From positions 1 through 34,277 of the forward strand of contig JAILBR010000036.1 of NCBI GenBank assembly GCA_024680795.1: a DNA stretch of 34,277 bases. The letters run 5' to 3'. This stretch comes from Bacilli bacterium. GTDB lineage: Bacteria > Bacillota_I > Bacilli_A > RFN20 > CAG-826. This document shows, one piece after another, positions 1 to 8,933 of this stretch. The position numbers and the translations under genes were made by a program. Under the pieces are notes generated by a model. It was not told the DNA's origin. It saw only the letters and a program-made list of their open reading frames with translations, and did no database searches. The first letter of the stretch is position 1; each line of letters opens with the position of its first letter.

Positions 1-48
1 ATGACATCACCTACTCCTTAATGATTTATGAGATGTTCATGCCATATA

Positions 49-963
49 CTACTTGGCATTAATATACTTACTAATATCTAGCCATTCACCCATTTCAAAG
101 TCTGCTTTATCATCATCTAAGATAAGAGTGCCTTTAGCAGGAGTGAAGGTCATTTCCGAGAAATATATCTTCCCATTCACGTCGTATAAGTCAACACGAA
201 CGAATGGGAATTTTTTCGCTAAAATTTCGGCAAAACTGACCATTTTGTCAAAGTTATCTGGTTTTCTAAGAGGATAATCGGTCTTCTTCCAGCCATTAAA
301 TTGAGACCCGTCAAATGGGGTCCAATCAATATAATAATTGTTGTACCTGATGTCTATATTTCTAGCGGTAACAACATATAAAGATTTAGCAGTTCCATTA
401 AAAACATGGATTTTATATTCGACTGGTAAACGCCCATTTTCCTCTATGAAACTTTCAATAATAATTTGAGGTTTAATTGGTGAGTAGTGGAGTTCTACAG
501 TCTTTTTTCCATAGTTAGTTTTTAACCAACAATTGAATTTTTTGCGAAGTTCTTTTATGTCGATTTCATTCTTATCCTTACATATATAATTCATGCCACT
601 TCCGTGTGTGCACTTCATGACAAATTTATTAGGCAATTTATCAAAATCGATTTCATCAAAGGAATCATAAATTCCATAGATAGGAATAAGTGTATCTTCG
701 TATCCTAATTCTCTAACATATTCTCTAACGCCCACTCTACCTGCGCATCTAGAGACTTCTTTATCTTTTGGATAGACATATAAACGTAGATATTGAAGCT
801 TTTCGGTATATCTAACTGGGTTATCAAGATTTAGTTTATGGTGTGTAATGTATTTATATTGTAATTCAACATATTTACGCTTTGAAAAGAACTTGATAAT
901 ATCTCTAACGCTTACCGCGATAGCTCTTTTAAATTTGTTCTCTTTTAAATTCTTATTCCTCAT
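49..963 (-). CDS. TupA-like ATP-grasp polysaccharide biosynthesis protein
   Basis: 304-aa ORF with 'NPVRYTEKLQYLRLY', 'KFVMKCTHGSGMNYICKDK' and 'YFSEMTFTPAKGT', typical of the TupA-like ATP-grasp family. Upstream AGAAGG Shine-Dalgarno; overlaps the preceding flippase stop. Confidence 0.85.
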   Translation of the reverse strand: MRNKNLKENKFKRAIAVSVRDIIKFFSKRKYVELQYKYITHHKLNLDNPVRYTEKLQYLRLYVYPKDKEVSRCAGRVGVREYVRELGYEDTLIPIYGIYDSFDEIDFDKLPNKFVMKCTHGSGMNYICKDKNEIDIKELRKKFNCWLKTNYGKKTVELHYSPIKPQIIIESFIEENGRLPVEYKIHVFNGTAKSLYVVTARNIDIRYNNYYIDWTPFDGSQFNGWKKTDYPLRKPDNFDKMVSFAEILAKKFPFVRVDLYDVNGKIYFSEMTFTPAKGTLILDDDKADFEMGEWLDISKYINAK

Positions 964-2473
964 TGCTGATTACCTTCTTTCTTGTAAAAGAACACACCAA
1001 ATCTTCTTTTAAGAAGAAAAGGAATAAAATGTAAATAATTGCATCCACTAAAACAACGCCTACTAATTCGACTATCATCGCAGTAGAAGCGCTATTATGG
1101 CCGATAAGTAGACCTAACTTATACATTGGATCTCTTAATAGGAGGGATAAACCAGCAATTATTAGGCACGCCGACAATATCTTTAAAGAATTCATGTTAA
1201 ACAATGCCTTCTTAACCCATTTCCAGTTTGTAGCGCATAAGAACACCAAAATCAATAAGTCAGTTATGCTTGTTCCTATAGCAACTCCTATTGCAGGTTT
1301 GTCTTTGAAAACATATACTCCAAGGATAATTGATAGAGCAACATTTAGTAATGTTCCACCTAATAGGGCAAATAGATAATATTTTTCTTTTTTGGTTGGC
1401 AAAAGTATCTGCCCGTAAATGATATCTGACAAAGAATATGTGAGCATCATGCTAACAAGAATTGAAAGCACTATAGGTGCATTATAGTAGGCCTCTGCCG
1501 CGTTTTCGAAAGTGTAATTGCCTGAAATAAGTCCTGTAATTGGCTTAGAAAGAGTGGACATTGTGGCGATTGCAGGCAAGACAATAAATAAGCAAATGTT
1601 AATTGAATATGCATTGAGCCTATTGAAGTATTTCTTATCTTCTTGCGCATAGCAAACAGCAGCACGTGGAATAAATACAGTGGACAACGCTGTTATGATA
1701 CCAATAATAACATCAATTCCTTTTATACCAACTGAATAACTAGCGACCTCACCTTTTTCTTTATCGATAAATCCAAGTATCAAAGTATCTGTTTGATTAT
1801 AGAAAGAAATGATTAAGGCAATAGAGCCCAAAACTAGAAGCGGTTTTATATATTCTTTAAAGTGATATGGCATCGTTTTCTTAAGCGATATAAATTTTCG
1901 AGAATATATAAGGTTAGCAATTGAGGTGAGTAAAGTAGTGGAAGTGGTGATTAATGCATAAATATAGATATCATCTGGATGACTAACAAAAGCGACGATC
2001 AAAATCGCAGACATCGTTAGAATAATTAAACTTCTAACTGACATATAGAATTGCTTTTCTAAAGCAATAAATAACCACTCAAATGAGAAAGCACCAGTTA
2101 AGAAGTTAAGAGATAATATAAATATTATTTCGTTTGCATTTCTAAACTCAGGAACCGAGAAAACGATAGAAGTCATTAAACCAAATGATAAAACAGTAGT
2201 AATAAGTTGAATTATAAAGAACGTTTGGACCTTATTTGATAGGAGTTCTTTGTCATCTCTGACCTTTACACACTCTCTAATAGCTAGATTTGGAATTCCA
2301 ATCTTTGCTAAAACCAAGAAATAAAAGACAAATGTATTTGCCCATGTATAAATACCGACCTGATTAGCACCTAAATAACGGCAAACCCAAGGGAAGGTTA
2401 TGAATGACAAAAGAGTCATAACCAAAGTTCTGATGATATTAACAATTACATTTGTACGAGTTCTATCTTCCAT
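953..2473 (-). CDS. Polysaccharide flippase (Wzx / MOP superfamily)
   Basis: 506-aa multi-TM protein; N-terminal 'TLVMTLLSFITFPWVCRYLGANQVGIYTWANTFVFYFLVLAKIGIPNLAIRE' is typical of Wzx/RfbX flippases. Confidence 0.92.
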   Translation of the reverse strand: MEDRTRTNVIVNIIRTLVMTLLSFITFPWVCRYLGANQVGIYTWANTFVFYFLVLAKIGIPNLAIRECVKVRDDKELLSNKVQTFFIIQLITTVLSFGLMTSIVFSVPEFRNANEIIFILSLNFLTGAFSFEWLFIALEKQFYMSVRSLIILTMSAILIVAFVSHPDDIYIYALITTSTTLLTSIANLIYSRKFISLKKTMPYHFKEYIKPLLVLGSIALIISFYNQTDTLILGFIDKEKGEVASYSVGIKGIDVIIGIITALSTVFIPRAAVCYAQEDKKYFNRLNAYSINICLFIVLPAIATMSTLSKPITGLISGNYTFENAAEAYYNAPIVLSILVSMMLTYSLSDIIYGQILLPTKKEKYYLFALLGGTLLNVALSIILGVYVFKDKPAIGVAIGTSITDLLILVFLCATNWKWVKKALFNMNSLKILSACLIIAGLSLLLRDPMYKLGLLIGHNSASTAMIVELVGVVLVDAIIYILFLFFLKEDLVCSFTRKKVISNEE

Positions 2474-2479
2474 TAACGT

Positions 2480-2485
2480 ATATTA
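2480..2485 (-). promoter_or_regulatory. -10 box TAATAT, 6 nt upstream of the flippase ATG (putative leaderless promoter)
   Basis: Minus-strand reading TAATAT-acgtta-ATG; no Shine-Dalgarno sequence. Confidence 0.5.
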
Positions 2486-2562
2486 TATAGGTTAGAGTGC
2501 AAATTTTGAAAACATTAATGATTTCAAAGTGACTTTCTATTTATAAATAATTACGAATTTGC

Positions 2563-2568
2563 TAATAT
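2563..2568 (+). promoter_or_regulatory. Extended -10 box TGC-TAATAT, 6 nt upstream of ATG 2575 (putative leaderless promoter)
   Basis: ttTGCTAATAT-tgtccc-ATG; no Shine-Dalgarno sequence. Confidence 0.55.
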
Positions 2569-2574
2569 TGTCCC

Positions 2575-3750
2575 ATGAGAATTTTAGTAGTTTGCCAGTT
2601 TTATTATCCAGAAAACTTCGTTATAACAAATATAGCGGAGTCTTTTGTTAAGGCAGGGCACACTGTTGATGTTTTAACTGGTAAGCCAAATTATGGTTAC
2701 GGATATATACTCCCCGAATATAAGAATATCTCTGAAGAAGTGATTAATGGAGTGAATGTTTATAGGGTCAATTTGTATCCTCGAAAAAAGAGCAGATTAT
2801 CCATAATCAGAAACTATTTATCCTTTTGGAGAAATTCAAAGAAGTGGGTTAAGAAATGCAAAACAAAATATGATCGTGTTTATTCGATGAACCTTTCGCC
2901 TGTAACTATATGTTCAGCAGGTAACTTATATAGTAAATTGCATGACACGCCTCATATCATACATTGCGTCGATTTATGGCCAGAAAGTGTGCTGGTGACC
3001 AATGCAGTTAAAGAGAACTCATTAATGTATAAGATATTATATAAATGGAGCAGAAGCATCTATAGTAAAGCAAGCAAAATTTTAGTTGGTTCTCCATCTT
3101 TTGCTGAATATTTTGAGAAAACTTTAAACTTATCTACTGAAAATATTCATTATGTTCCTCAATGTTCTCTCATTGAAAAATATGAAGGCATTCCTTATGA
3201 ATATGGACCTGGTACTCATATTCTTTATTGTGGGAATTTAGGCATGATCCAACTCATCCCTCTTATCGGCGAAGCGATGAGTATGATTAAAGACAAGGAC
3301 ATCTATTTCCATATTATTGGTATGGGACCTTTAAGCGATTATTTAATTAAAGATATTAAGGAACGTGGGTTAGAAAATAATGTCATATATCACGGTCCGA
3401 TTGTCGCTAAAATGGCAGCAAGTTATTTTGTAAATGCAGATGCTTTATATGTCTCTTTAAAGTCTGACGGAACTGTTGGTAAAACCATTCCAAATAAACT
3501 CGCAATGTCAATGGCATTTGGCCGCCCTATTATTGGAGTGATTAAGGGCGATGGCAGAAAAGCTCTTGTAGAAGCTGGCGGTGCATTCTTTGCGGATGAG
3601 AACGCTAAGTCGATTGCTACTGCAATTTTAGCGGTCAAAAAGATGGATGAAAAAGAAAAAGCGCTATTTGGAAAACTCAATCGCGCTTATTATGAATCTA
3701 ATTTCTCTTTAAAATCTGTTTCTGAGAAGATTCTTTATCATTTAAAATAA
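2575..3750 (+). CDS. Glycosyltransferase family 4 (WbuB-like)
   Basis: 391 aa; 'MRILVVCQFYYPENFVITNIAESFVKAGHTVDVLTGKPNYGYG' and a C-terminal GT-B nucleotide-sugar domain. Confidence 0.88.
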   Translation: MRILVVCQFYYPENFVITNIAESFVKAGHTVDVLTGKPNYGYGYILPEYKNISEEVINGVNVYRVNLYPRKKSRLSIIRNYLSFWRNSKKWVKKCKTKYDRVYSMNLSPVTICSAGNLYSKLHDTPHIIHCVDLWPESVLVTNAVKENSLMYKILYKWSRSIYSKASKILVGSPSFAEYFEKTLNLSTENIHYVPQCSLIEKYEGIPYEYGPGTHILYCGNLGMIQLIPLIGEAMSMIKDKDIYFHIIGMGPLSDYLIKDIKERGLENNVIYHGPIVAKMAASYFVNADALYVSLKSDGTVGKTIPNKLAMSMAFGRPIIGVIKGDGRKALVEAGGAFFADENAKSIATAILAVKKMDEKEKALFGKLNRAYYESNFSLKSVSEKILYHLK

Positions 3751-4875
3751 CTTTTCCATCTCCGCTGATACAGATTCGAATGATGTATATTTCTTAATCA
3801 ATCTCTTTCCGAGGTTGATTTTTTCTTTTCTTTCACTTGTTGACATATCTAAAGCAGTGGTTAATGCTTTTTTGATATCTTCAACTTCTCCAGATTCAGC
3901 CCATATGATTGCATCATTATATTTACTTTGTAAAAGAATGTTTTTAGTGGTGATTGTTAAAGAGCCGCAGGCTAGATATTCTAAAGTCTTACTTGGAATA
4001 GAATATAAATCAATTTCTTCGTTTTCTGGCCTTGGATTAACGCACACTAGCGCGTTGCTTGCGTAGTTTCTAACTTCATCATAGTTTAGAGTGCCCAAGT
4101 AGATGATATTATCGTTTCCTTTGATATATTCCTTAAAATCATCTTCTTCATGATGACCACATAAAACTAATTTTATGTCATCTTTGTTTAACTGCTTAAA
4201 TGCATCTATAAGATTATAAACTCCATATTTTTTCATCAAGGATCCACCGAAGAAGATATAATCTTCCTTCATTTTTCTGTCCTTAGAAAATGATTCCTCT
4301 TCGTTAATTCCATCAATTATTACATGTGGCTTGTTTCCTGGATTAAATAGTTCATTAATTTTATCGGTAAGGGCAATGTAACCGTCTAATTCTCTTGCTA
4401 ACTTCATCTGATGGTCATTATTAGATTTTGTTGTATAAGAAATGTTATATGGGTTATCTGTACATATGCCAAAGGCACGAACATGATATTTCCTTTTTAT
4501 TTTTAGGGCTTCAATTAGCAAAAGACGGCTAAGTGTATCAACTAAAACTACATCATCTTTATCTACTCTATCAAAAAGGAAATCCATAACCCTTGAATGT
4601 GTAAAAAGTAGTTTATCTACTTTGCTATTTTTGACTTTAATATAATTCCAAATCACTTTTCCTTCAGCTTTATATTCTCTTCTAAGCTCTTTTTCAGCGA
4701 AGTTATCGTTGATTGGTCTAACTGCAATAACAAAAACTTCGTGTTTTGTGGATAATGCACGAATTAATTTATTATGGAAGTTCTGATTAGATGTATTTGG
4801 GGCTTTTTTCCATTTAGGAAGGCTAGCGCTGAAATCAGAATTCTTTTGAGCGGTGGTGAAGTAGATTATTTTCAT
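3742..4875 (-). CDS. Glycosyltransferase (GT-B fold, GT1/GT4-like)
   Basis: 377 aa; 'YIFFGGSLMKKYGVYNLIDAFKQL..KLVLCGHHEEDDFKEYIKGNDNIIYLGTLNYDEV' and 'SIPSKTLEYLACG'. ATGA overlap with the upstream gene. Confidence 0.82.
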   Translation of the reverse strand: MKIIYFTTAQKNSDFSASLPKWKKAPNTSNQNFHNKLIRALSTKHEVFVIAVRPINDNFAEKELRREYKAEGKVIWNYIKVKNSKVDKLLFTHSRVMDFLFDRVDKDDVVLVDTLSRLLLIEALKIKRKYHVRAFGICTDNPYNISYTTKSNNDHQMKLARELDGYIALTDKINELFNPGNKPHVIIDGINEEESFSKDRKMKEDYIFFGGSLMKKYGVYNLIDAFKQLNKDDIKLVLCGHHEEDDFKEYIKGNDNIIYLGTLNYDEVRNYASNALVCVNPRPENEEIDLYSIPSKTLEYLACGSLTITTKNILLQSKYNDAIIWAESGEVEDIKKALTTALDMSTSERKEKINLGKRLIKKYTSFESVSAEMEKLF

Positions 4876-5963
4876 TTTTCCTTCTCCTTTATGGACATGA
4901 TTTCATATAATCTTTTGCCACAAGCTTCGAATGTATTATTTTTAGCGCTTTCAAAAGCATCTTTACTTGATAGTTTTTTGACGTTATCGATTGCGGATAA
5001 GATTTCCTCTTCATTATCTAAATCAACGATATAACCGTTGACTCCATTTTTGATATATTCAAGGGAACTCATAACCTTATTAGAAGATATAACTGGCAAC
5101 CCGTTTGCGAGTCCTTCTAAGGTTGTATGACCAAAAATATCAGCCTTTGCTAAGGTGATAAAATAGTCACAAGCTTTATATAAATTAAATAGTTCTTCTT
5201 TCTTCATAAAAGGGAGAATATAAACGTTTTTCATTTCGTTTTCACCGATGAACCCCTCATATTTTGACTTCAAAGGGCCATCACCCACTAAGACTAAAAC
5301 CTCTTCTCTTCCTTTAAATAAAGACATGAGTTGAATGTTATTTTTTCTTTCAATGAACTGGCATGCATTGATATAAATCCTTTTGCCTTTTGGTAATCCG
5401 TATTTATCCCTTGAAGCATTCTTATCGACTTCCTCATATTTCATATCCTTTAAGGACAAGTTGCTATATGGGTAGCGATAAATCTTTTCTTTATTAGCAC
5501 CATAAAAGATTAGATAATCATCACTCTTTTGGCTTGGTGACATATAATAATCTGCTTTTGAGATATAAGATGATTTGAAGTTCTTCTTTAAAAAGAATTC
5601 TTTTTCTTTTGGAATGCCACCATTAATGAGTAGAGAAAAAGGTATATTATGTTTGTGCATATATTTGATAGCCTTTAATTCTGCTAGATGGCTATAGCCA
5701 TTCATCACAATCTGATCATATTTTTGATGATGTTCTTTGATGTAGTTTTTTACTCCACTAGAAAGAGAACCCTCGTTCCCGATATACCCGTCTTTTAAGA
5801 TAATGCAGTTAAATTTATATTCGTTTGCGTTATAAAATTCATCTGGGCGATCTTTAGCTTTATTTCTCTCAAACAAAACAGTCAAATCAACATATTTGGC
5901 TAATTCGTTAAAGATATGTACTTTATATGGCGCTGGATGATTAAAAACCACTAGAACTTTCAT
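4872..5963 (-). CDS. Glycosyltransferase family 4
   Basis: 'MKVLVVFNHPAPYKVHIFNELAKYVDLTVLFER' and 'ADIFGHTTLEGLANGLPVISSNKV'. The ORF-track start (5969) is TTG; the ATG at 5963 is preferred. Confidence 0.85.
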   Translation of the reverse strand: MKVLVVFNHPAPYKVHIFNELAKYVDLTVLFERNKAKDRPDEFYNANEYKFNCIILKDGYIGNEGSLSSGVKNYIKEHHQKYDQIVMNGYSHLAELKAIKYMHKHNIPFSLLINGGIPKEKEFFLKKNFKSSYISKADYYMSPSQKSDDYLIFYGANKEKIYRYPYSNLSLKDMKYEEVDKNASRDKYGLPKGKRIYINACQFIERKNNIQLMSLFKGREEVLVLVGDGPLKSKYEGFIGENEMKNVYILPFMKKEELFNLYKACDYFITLAKADIFGHTTLEGLANGLPVISSNKVMSSLEYIKNGVNGYIVDLDNEEEILSAIDNVKKLSSKDAFESAKNNTFEACGKRLYEIMSIKEKEK

Positions 5964-6017
5964 ATACAATAATTATCTTTTTCTATGAAAAAAAATTCAA
6001 TAAATTGTTTTTCACGT

Positions 6018-6023
6018 TAAAAT
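6018..6023 (+). promoter_or_regulatory. -10 box TAAAAT, 6 nt upstream of ATG 6030 (putative leaderless promoter)
   Basis: TAAAAT-ataggt-ATG; the only purine run (agg) is too close to the ATG to serve as a Shine-Dalgarno. Confidence 0.45.
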
Positions 6024-6029
6024 ATAGGT

Positions 6030-6806
6030 ATGGAACTTAAGTATAGTGATTTAGATGCTTCCTTTTATATCAATTCTTTTATCAAACAAATGATGCCAAG
6101 GAAGAGATACGAAGATTGGATTATTGAACTAGTTAATCAATCAGATTTTTTCTTGGAAAAAAGCGGTGGAGAGAAATATATAAGGCCTCCACATGAGTCA
6201 CATGGTGAGTGCGATTGTGAATCATCAACTTATAAAGTTGATTTTAAACTTGTTGGCTCTAAAGATTTTTATCAAACCAAAAGAGCTTTATCTCCTTCTT
6301 TTGAAATAGACGAGGATAATAATCTTTGGATTAATAATGGTCGAGATATCAAAGATAAACTTCATTATAACCTTCATGAGATATGTAAAAAGTATTCTTT
6401 AAAAGATATTGAAAGTATTAATGATCAAAGCGAAGAGAGATTAGGAAATAAGGAAGAGTCAATCCTTAAAGGATTTATTAATATTCTAAATGTTGAGAAG
6501 CATGCGATATTTGTGATACCTGCTATTTTTACGTTTAATAAAAGAGAAAATGATTTAAAACCTTTCGCGGATGAAGCAGCGTTAAGAGTGTTTGGTGCTT
6601 TTGATAGCTGCATTAAATATCGAGATAAGCATAGCGATAAAGAATCATATTGGGCATTCTTTTATGAGAAGTATTTCTGTGTTTATGAATATCATGATAG
6701 TAATAACTATAGAAATATCTTGATGATAGATGCTTGTAAGAGCCCAATGTTTAAGAAAATTAATGATTTAGTGAATTATAGTTATAGAGGAAAAAATAAT
6801 GGATAA
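6030..6806 (+). CDS. Hypothetical protein, no recognised domain
   Basis: 258-aa ORF, translationally coupled (8-bp overlap) to the downstream carbonic anhydrase. Confidence 0.75.
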   Translation: MELKYSDLDASFYINSFIKQMMPRKRYEDWIIELVNQSDFFLEKSGGEKYIRPPHESHGECDCESSTYKVDFKLVGSKDFYQTKRALSPSFEIDEDNNLWINNGRDIKDKLHYNLHEICKKYSLKDIESINDQSEERLGNKEESILKGFINILNVEKHAIFVIPAIFTFNKRENDLKPFADEAALRVFGAFDSCIKYRDKHSDKESYWAFFYEKYFCVYEYHDSNNYRNILMIDACKSPMFKKINDLVNYSYRGKNNG

Positions 6807-7326
6807 GATTACTGAAAAACTAATAAGAGGAAATGAACAATTTGTCAAAAAAGTAAATAGCAATAAAGAACATTTAGAAAGCTTAGACAATCTCAAAATC
6901 AAACAGAGTCCTGCTATTTTGGTATTTTGTTGTTCTGATTCACGTGTTATTCCTGAATATATTTTTGATCAGTTTTTCGGTGAACTATTTGTGATAAGAA
7001 CCGCTGGTAATGTCATCAATGAAGGTGAGTTAGCGAGTGCTGAATATGCTTTAGAACATTTAAACATTAAATATGTACTTATGATGGGGCATACATCTTG
7101 TGGAGCGGTTCACGCTGCCGTTCATAACGAGAAAGGCAGATTCCTTGATCCAATTTTAAGTAGAATCAAAATAAATGTTGGCGAAACATGTGATGAGAAA
7201 GAAGCAAGCATAAAGAATGCTATGGCGGAAATGGAATACTTAAAAGATAAGTTTAGTTATATTGATGGAGTGACATATAAATATGCCCTCTATGATATTG
7301 CTACACGGGTGTGTAAAATATATTAG
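6799..7326 (+). CDS. Beta-class carbonic anhydrase
   Basis: Zinc-ligand motifs 'CCSDSRV' (CxDSR) and 'HTSCGAV' (HxxC); 'ELFVIRTAGNVI'. Shine-Dalgarno 'agaggaaaa'. Confidence 0.95.
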   Translation: MDKITEKLIRGNEQFVKKVNSNKEHLESLDNLKIKQSPAILVFCCSDSRVIPEYIFDQFFGELFVIRTAGNVINEGELASAEYALEHLNIKYVLMMGHTSCGAVHAAVHNEKGRFLDPILSRIKINVGETCDEKEASIKNAMAEMEYLKDKFSYIDGVTYKYALYDIATRVCKIY

Positions 7327-7328
7327 TT

Positions 7329-8039
7329 ATGTTAGATGAGTTTTCTAGACTTAGATTAATATTAGGTAGTGACTCAATTGAAAGACTTAAAACCAAAAGA
7401 GTGCTTGTTTTTGGCTTAGGTGGCGTTGGTGGTAATGTTTGTGATGCTTTAGTGAGAAGCGGAATCACCGATATTACTATTGTTGATAACGATATAGTTA
7501 ATATTACAAACATCAATAGACAACTAATCGCTAATCATAACACGATTGGTAAGAAGAAAGTCGATGTGATGGAGGAGCATCTAAAAAGTTTAAATCCAGC
7601 CATCAAAGTAACTAAGTTTGACTACTTTTACTTACCAGATAATTCGGATGCTTTTGACTTTTCTAAATATGATTATGTGGTGGATGCCATTGACACGGTT
7701 TCTGCTAAAATCGACATCATTTGTAAGTGTAAAACCAAACATATCCCTGTTATTTCGGCTTTAGGGTGTGGAAATAAGATGGACCCAACTAAACTAGAAG
7801 TTAGTGATATTTTTAAGACCGAATATGACCCATTAGCAAGGGTGTTAAGACGCGAACTCAAAAAGAGAAATGTCAATAGTTTGAAAGTTGTTTATTCCAA
7901 AGAAAAACCAATGGAAATTATTCATAGCGAGAAGGTAGAAGAGAATAATAAAAAAGAGATACCTGGAAGTACCGCTTTTGTGCCACCTGTGGCAGGAATT
8001 ATTATTGCTAGTGAAGTAATTAAAGATTTATTAAAATAA
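7329..8039 (+). CDS. tcdA: ThiF/HesA-family ATPase, TcdA-like tRNA threonylcarbamoyladenosine dehydratase
   Basis: 'RLRLILGSDSIERLKTKRVLVFGLGGVGGNVCDALVRSGI', 'INRQLIANHNTIGKKKVDVM' and 'PGSTAFVPPVAGIIIASEVIKDL' match the TcdA/YgdL pattern. Confidence 0.88.
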   Translation: MLDEFSRLRLILGSDSIERLKTKRVLVFGLGGVGGNVCDALVRSGITDITIVDNDIVNITNINRQLIANHNTIGKKKVDVMEEHLKSLNPAIKVTKFDYFYLPDNSDAFDFSKYDYVVDAIDTVSAKIDIICKCKTKHIPVISALGCGNKMDPTKLEVSDIFKTEYDPLARVLRRELKKRNVNSLKVVYSKEKPMEIIHSEKVEENNKKEIPGSTAFVPPVAGIIIASEVIKDLLK

Positions 8040-8041
8040 AT

Positions 8042-8884
8042 CTAGTCTTCTAAATCATAATCATCAAGGTAGGAGTGATATTCTCCACCTTTTTTATATC
8101 CTAGAATCATATCTAATGTTACATTATTAGGTGCGTTAAAAATATTCTTCTCTACATCAGGTATTTCTTCTTTTAATTTTTTGATTAAAGCTTTTATGTA
8201 AGCGCGCCTAGATTCACCTATTCCGTCTTCTGCGCTTTTATATTCATTCGTAAAGCGACATGCGCATTGAATAAAATTCAATTCGTGGTGTTTAGCAAAT
8301 CTGATGACATCTTTTTCTCTAATGTAATACATTGGTCTAATCAATTCCATGCCCTCATAGTTCGTGGATCTAAGTTTAGGAAGCATGGTTTGGAAACTTC
8401 CACTAGAGAGCATGTTCATTAAAGTGGTCTCAATGACATCGTCATAATGATGGCCAAGAGCAATCTTGTTACAACCCATCGATTTAGCAATATTATAAAG
8501 AGCCCCTCTTCTCATTTTTGCACATAAAAAACACGGGCTTTTATCTTGCATATAGGCGACTTCAAAGATGTTTGTCTCGTGTATTTCAGCGGGAATATGT
8601 AAGGTTTTCAGGTTTTGAATGTTTAAATCTAAGTTCTCTTTGTTATATCCAGGATTCATTAAAAGATACTTAACTTCAAAGTTCATGTCCTTCATGAATT
8701 TCTTTAAGCACATGAATAATTTGGCAAGCACCATGCTATCTTTTCCACCAGAAATACAAACACAGATAACATCTCCATCTTTGACTAAATTAAATTCTTT
8801 TACTGCTTTCAAAAACTTCGACCAGAGAAATCTTCTAAATGTCGTCGTTATCGATTGTTCGTAAATGTCAATTTCTTCACTCAT
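8042..8884 (-). CDS. PP-loop ATPase, TtcA-like tRNA thiolation family
   Basis: PP-loop 'CISGGKDSM'; 'SPCFLCAKMRRGALYNIAKSMGCNKIALGHHYDDVIETTLMNM'. The ORF-track start 8902 is TTG; ATG 8884 (MSEEIDIYE) is preferred. Confidence 0.85.
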   Translation of the reverse strand: MSEEIDIYEQSITTTFRRFLWSKFLKAVKEFNLVKDGDVICVCISGGKDSMVLAKLFMCLKKFMKDMNFEVKYLLMNPGYNKENLDLNIQNLKTLHIPAEIHETNIFEVAYMQDKSPCFLCAKMRRGALYNIAKSMGCNKIALGHHYDDVIETTLMNMLSSGSFQTMLPKLRSTNYEGMELIRPMYYIREKDVIRFAKHHELNFIQCACRFTNEYKSAEDGIGESRRAYIKALIKKLKEEIPDVEKNIFNAPNNVTLDMILGYKKGGEYHSYLDDYDLED

Positions 8885-8892
8885 ACTTAATA

Positions 8893-8898
8893 AGTATA
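8893..8898 (-). promoter_or_regulatory. -10 box TATACT for the TtcA-like gene, 8 nt from the ATG
   Basis: Minus-strand gaTATACT-tattaagt-ATG. Confidence 0.45.
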
Positions 8899-8921
8899 TC
8901 AAATATTTTGAATGTTTATGC

Positions 8922-8927
8922 TAATAT
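8922..8927 (+). promoter_or_regulatory. Extended -10 box TGC-TAATAT, 6 nt upstream of ATG 8934 (putative leaderless promoter)
   Basis: taTGCTAATAT-attcgc-ATG; nearly identical to the 2563 promoter. Confidence 0.55.
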
Positions 8928-8933
8928 ATTCGC

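Noticed and set aside
1-48. Possible start of a further minus-strand gene at position 7 (SD AAGGAG before ATG)
   Set aside because: Only two codons lie in the window, so it cannot be supported as a feature.
5964-5969. TTG start of the GT4 ORF (and likewise the TTG start at 8902 of the TtcA-like ORF)
   Set aside because: ATG codons lie immediately downstream at the right distance from -10 boxes; the upstream codons overlap or abut promoter sequence.
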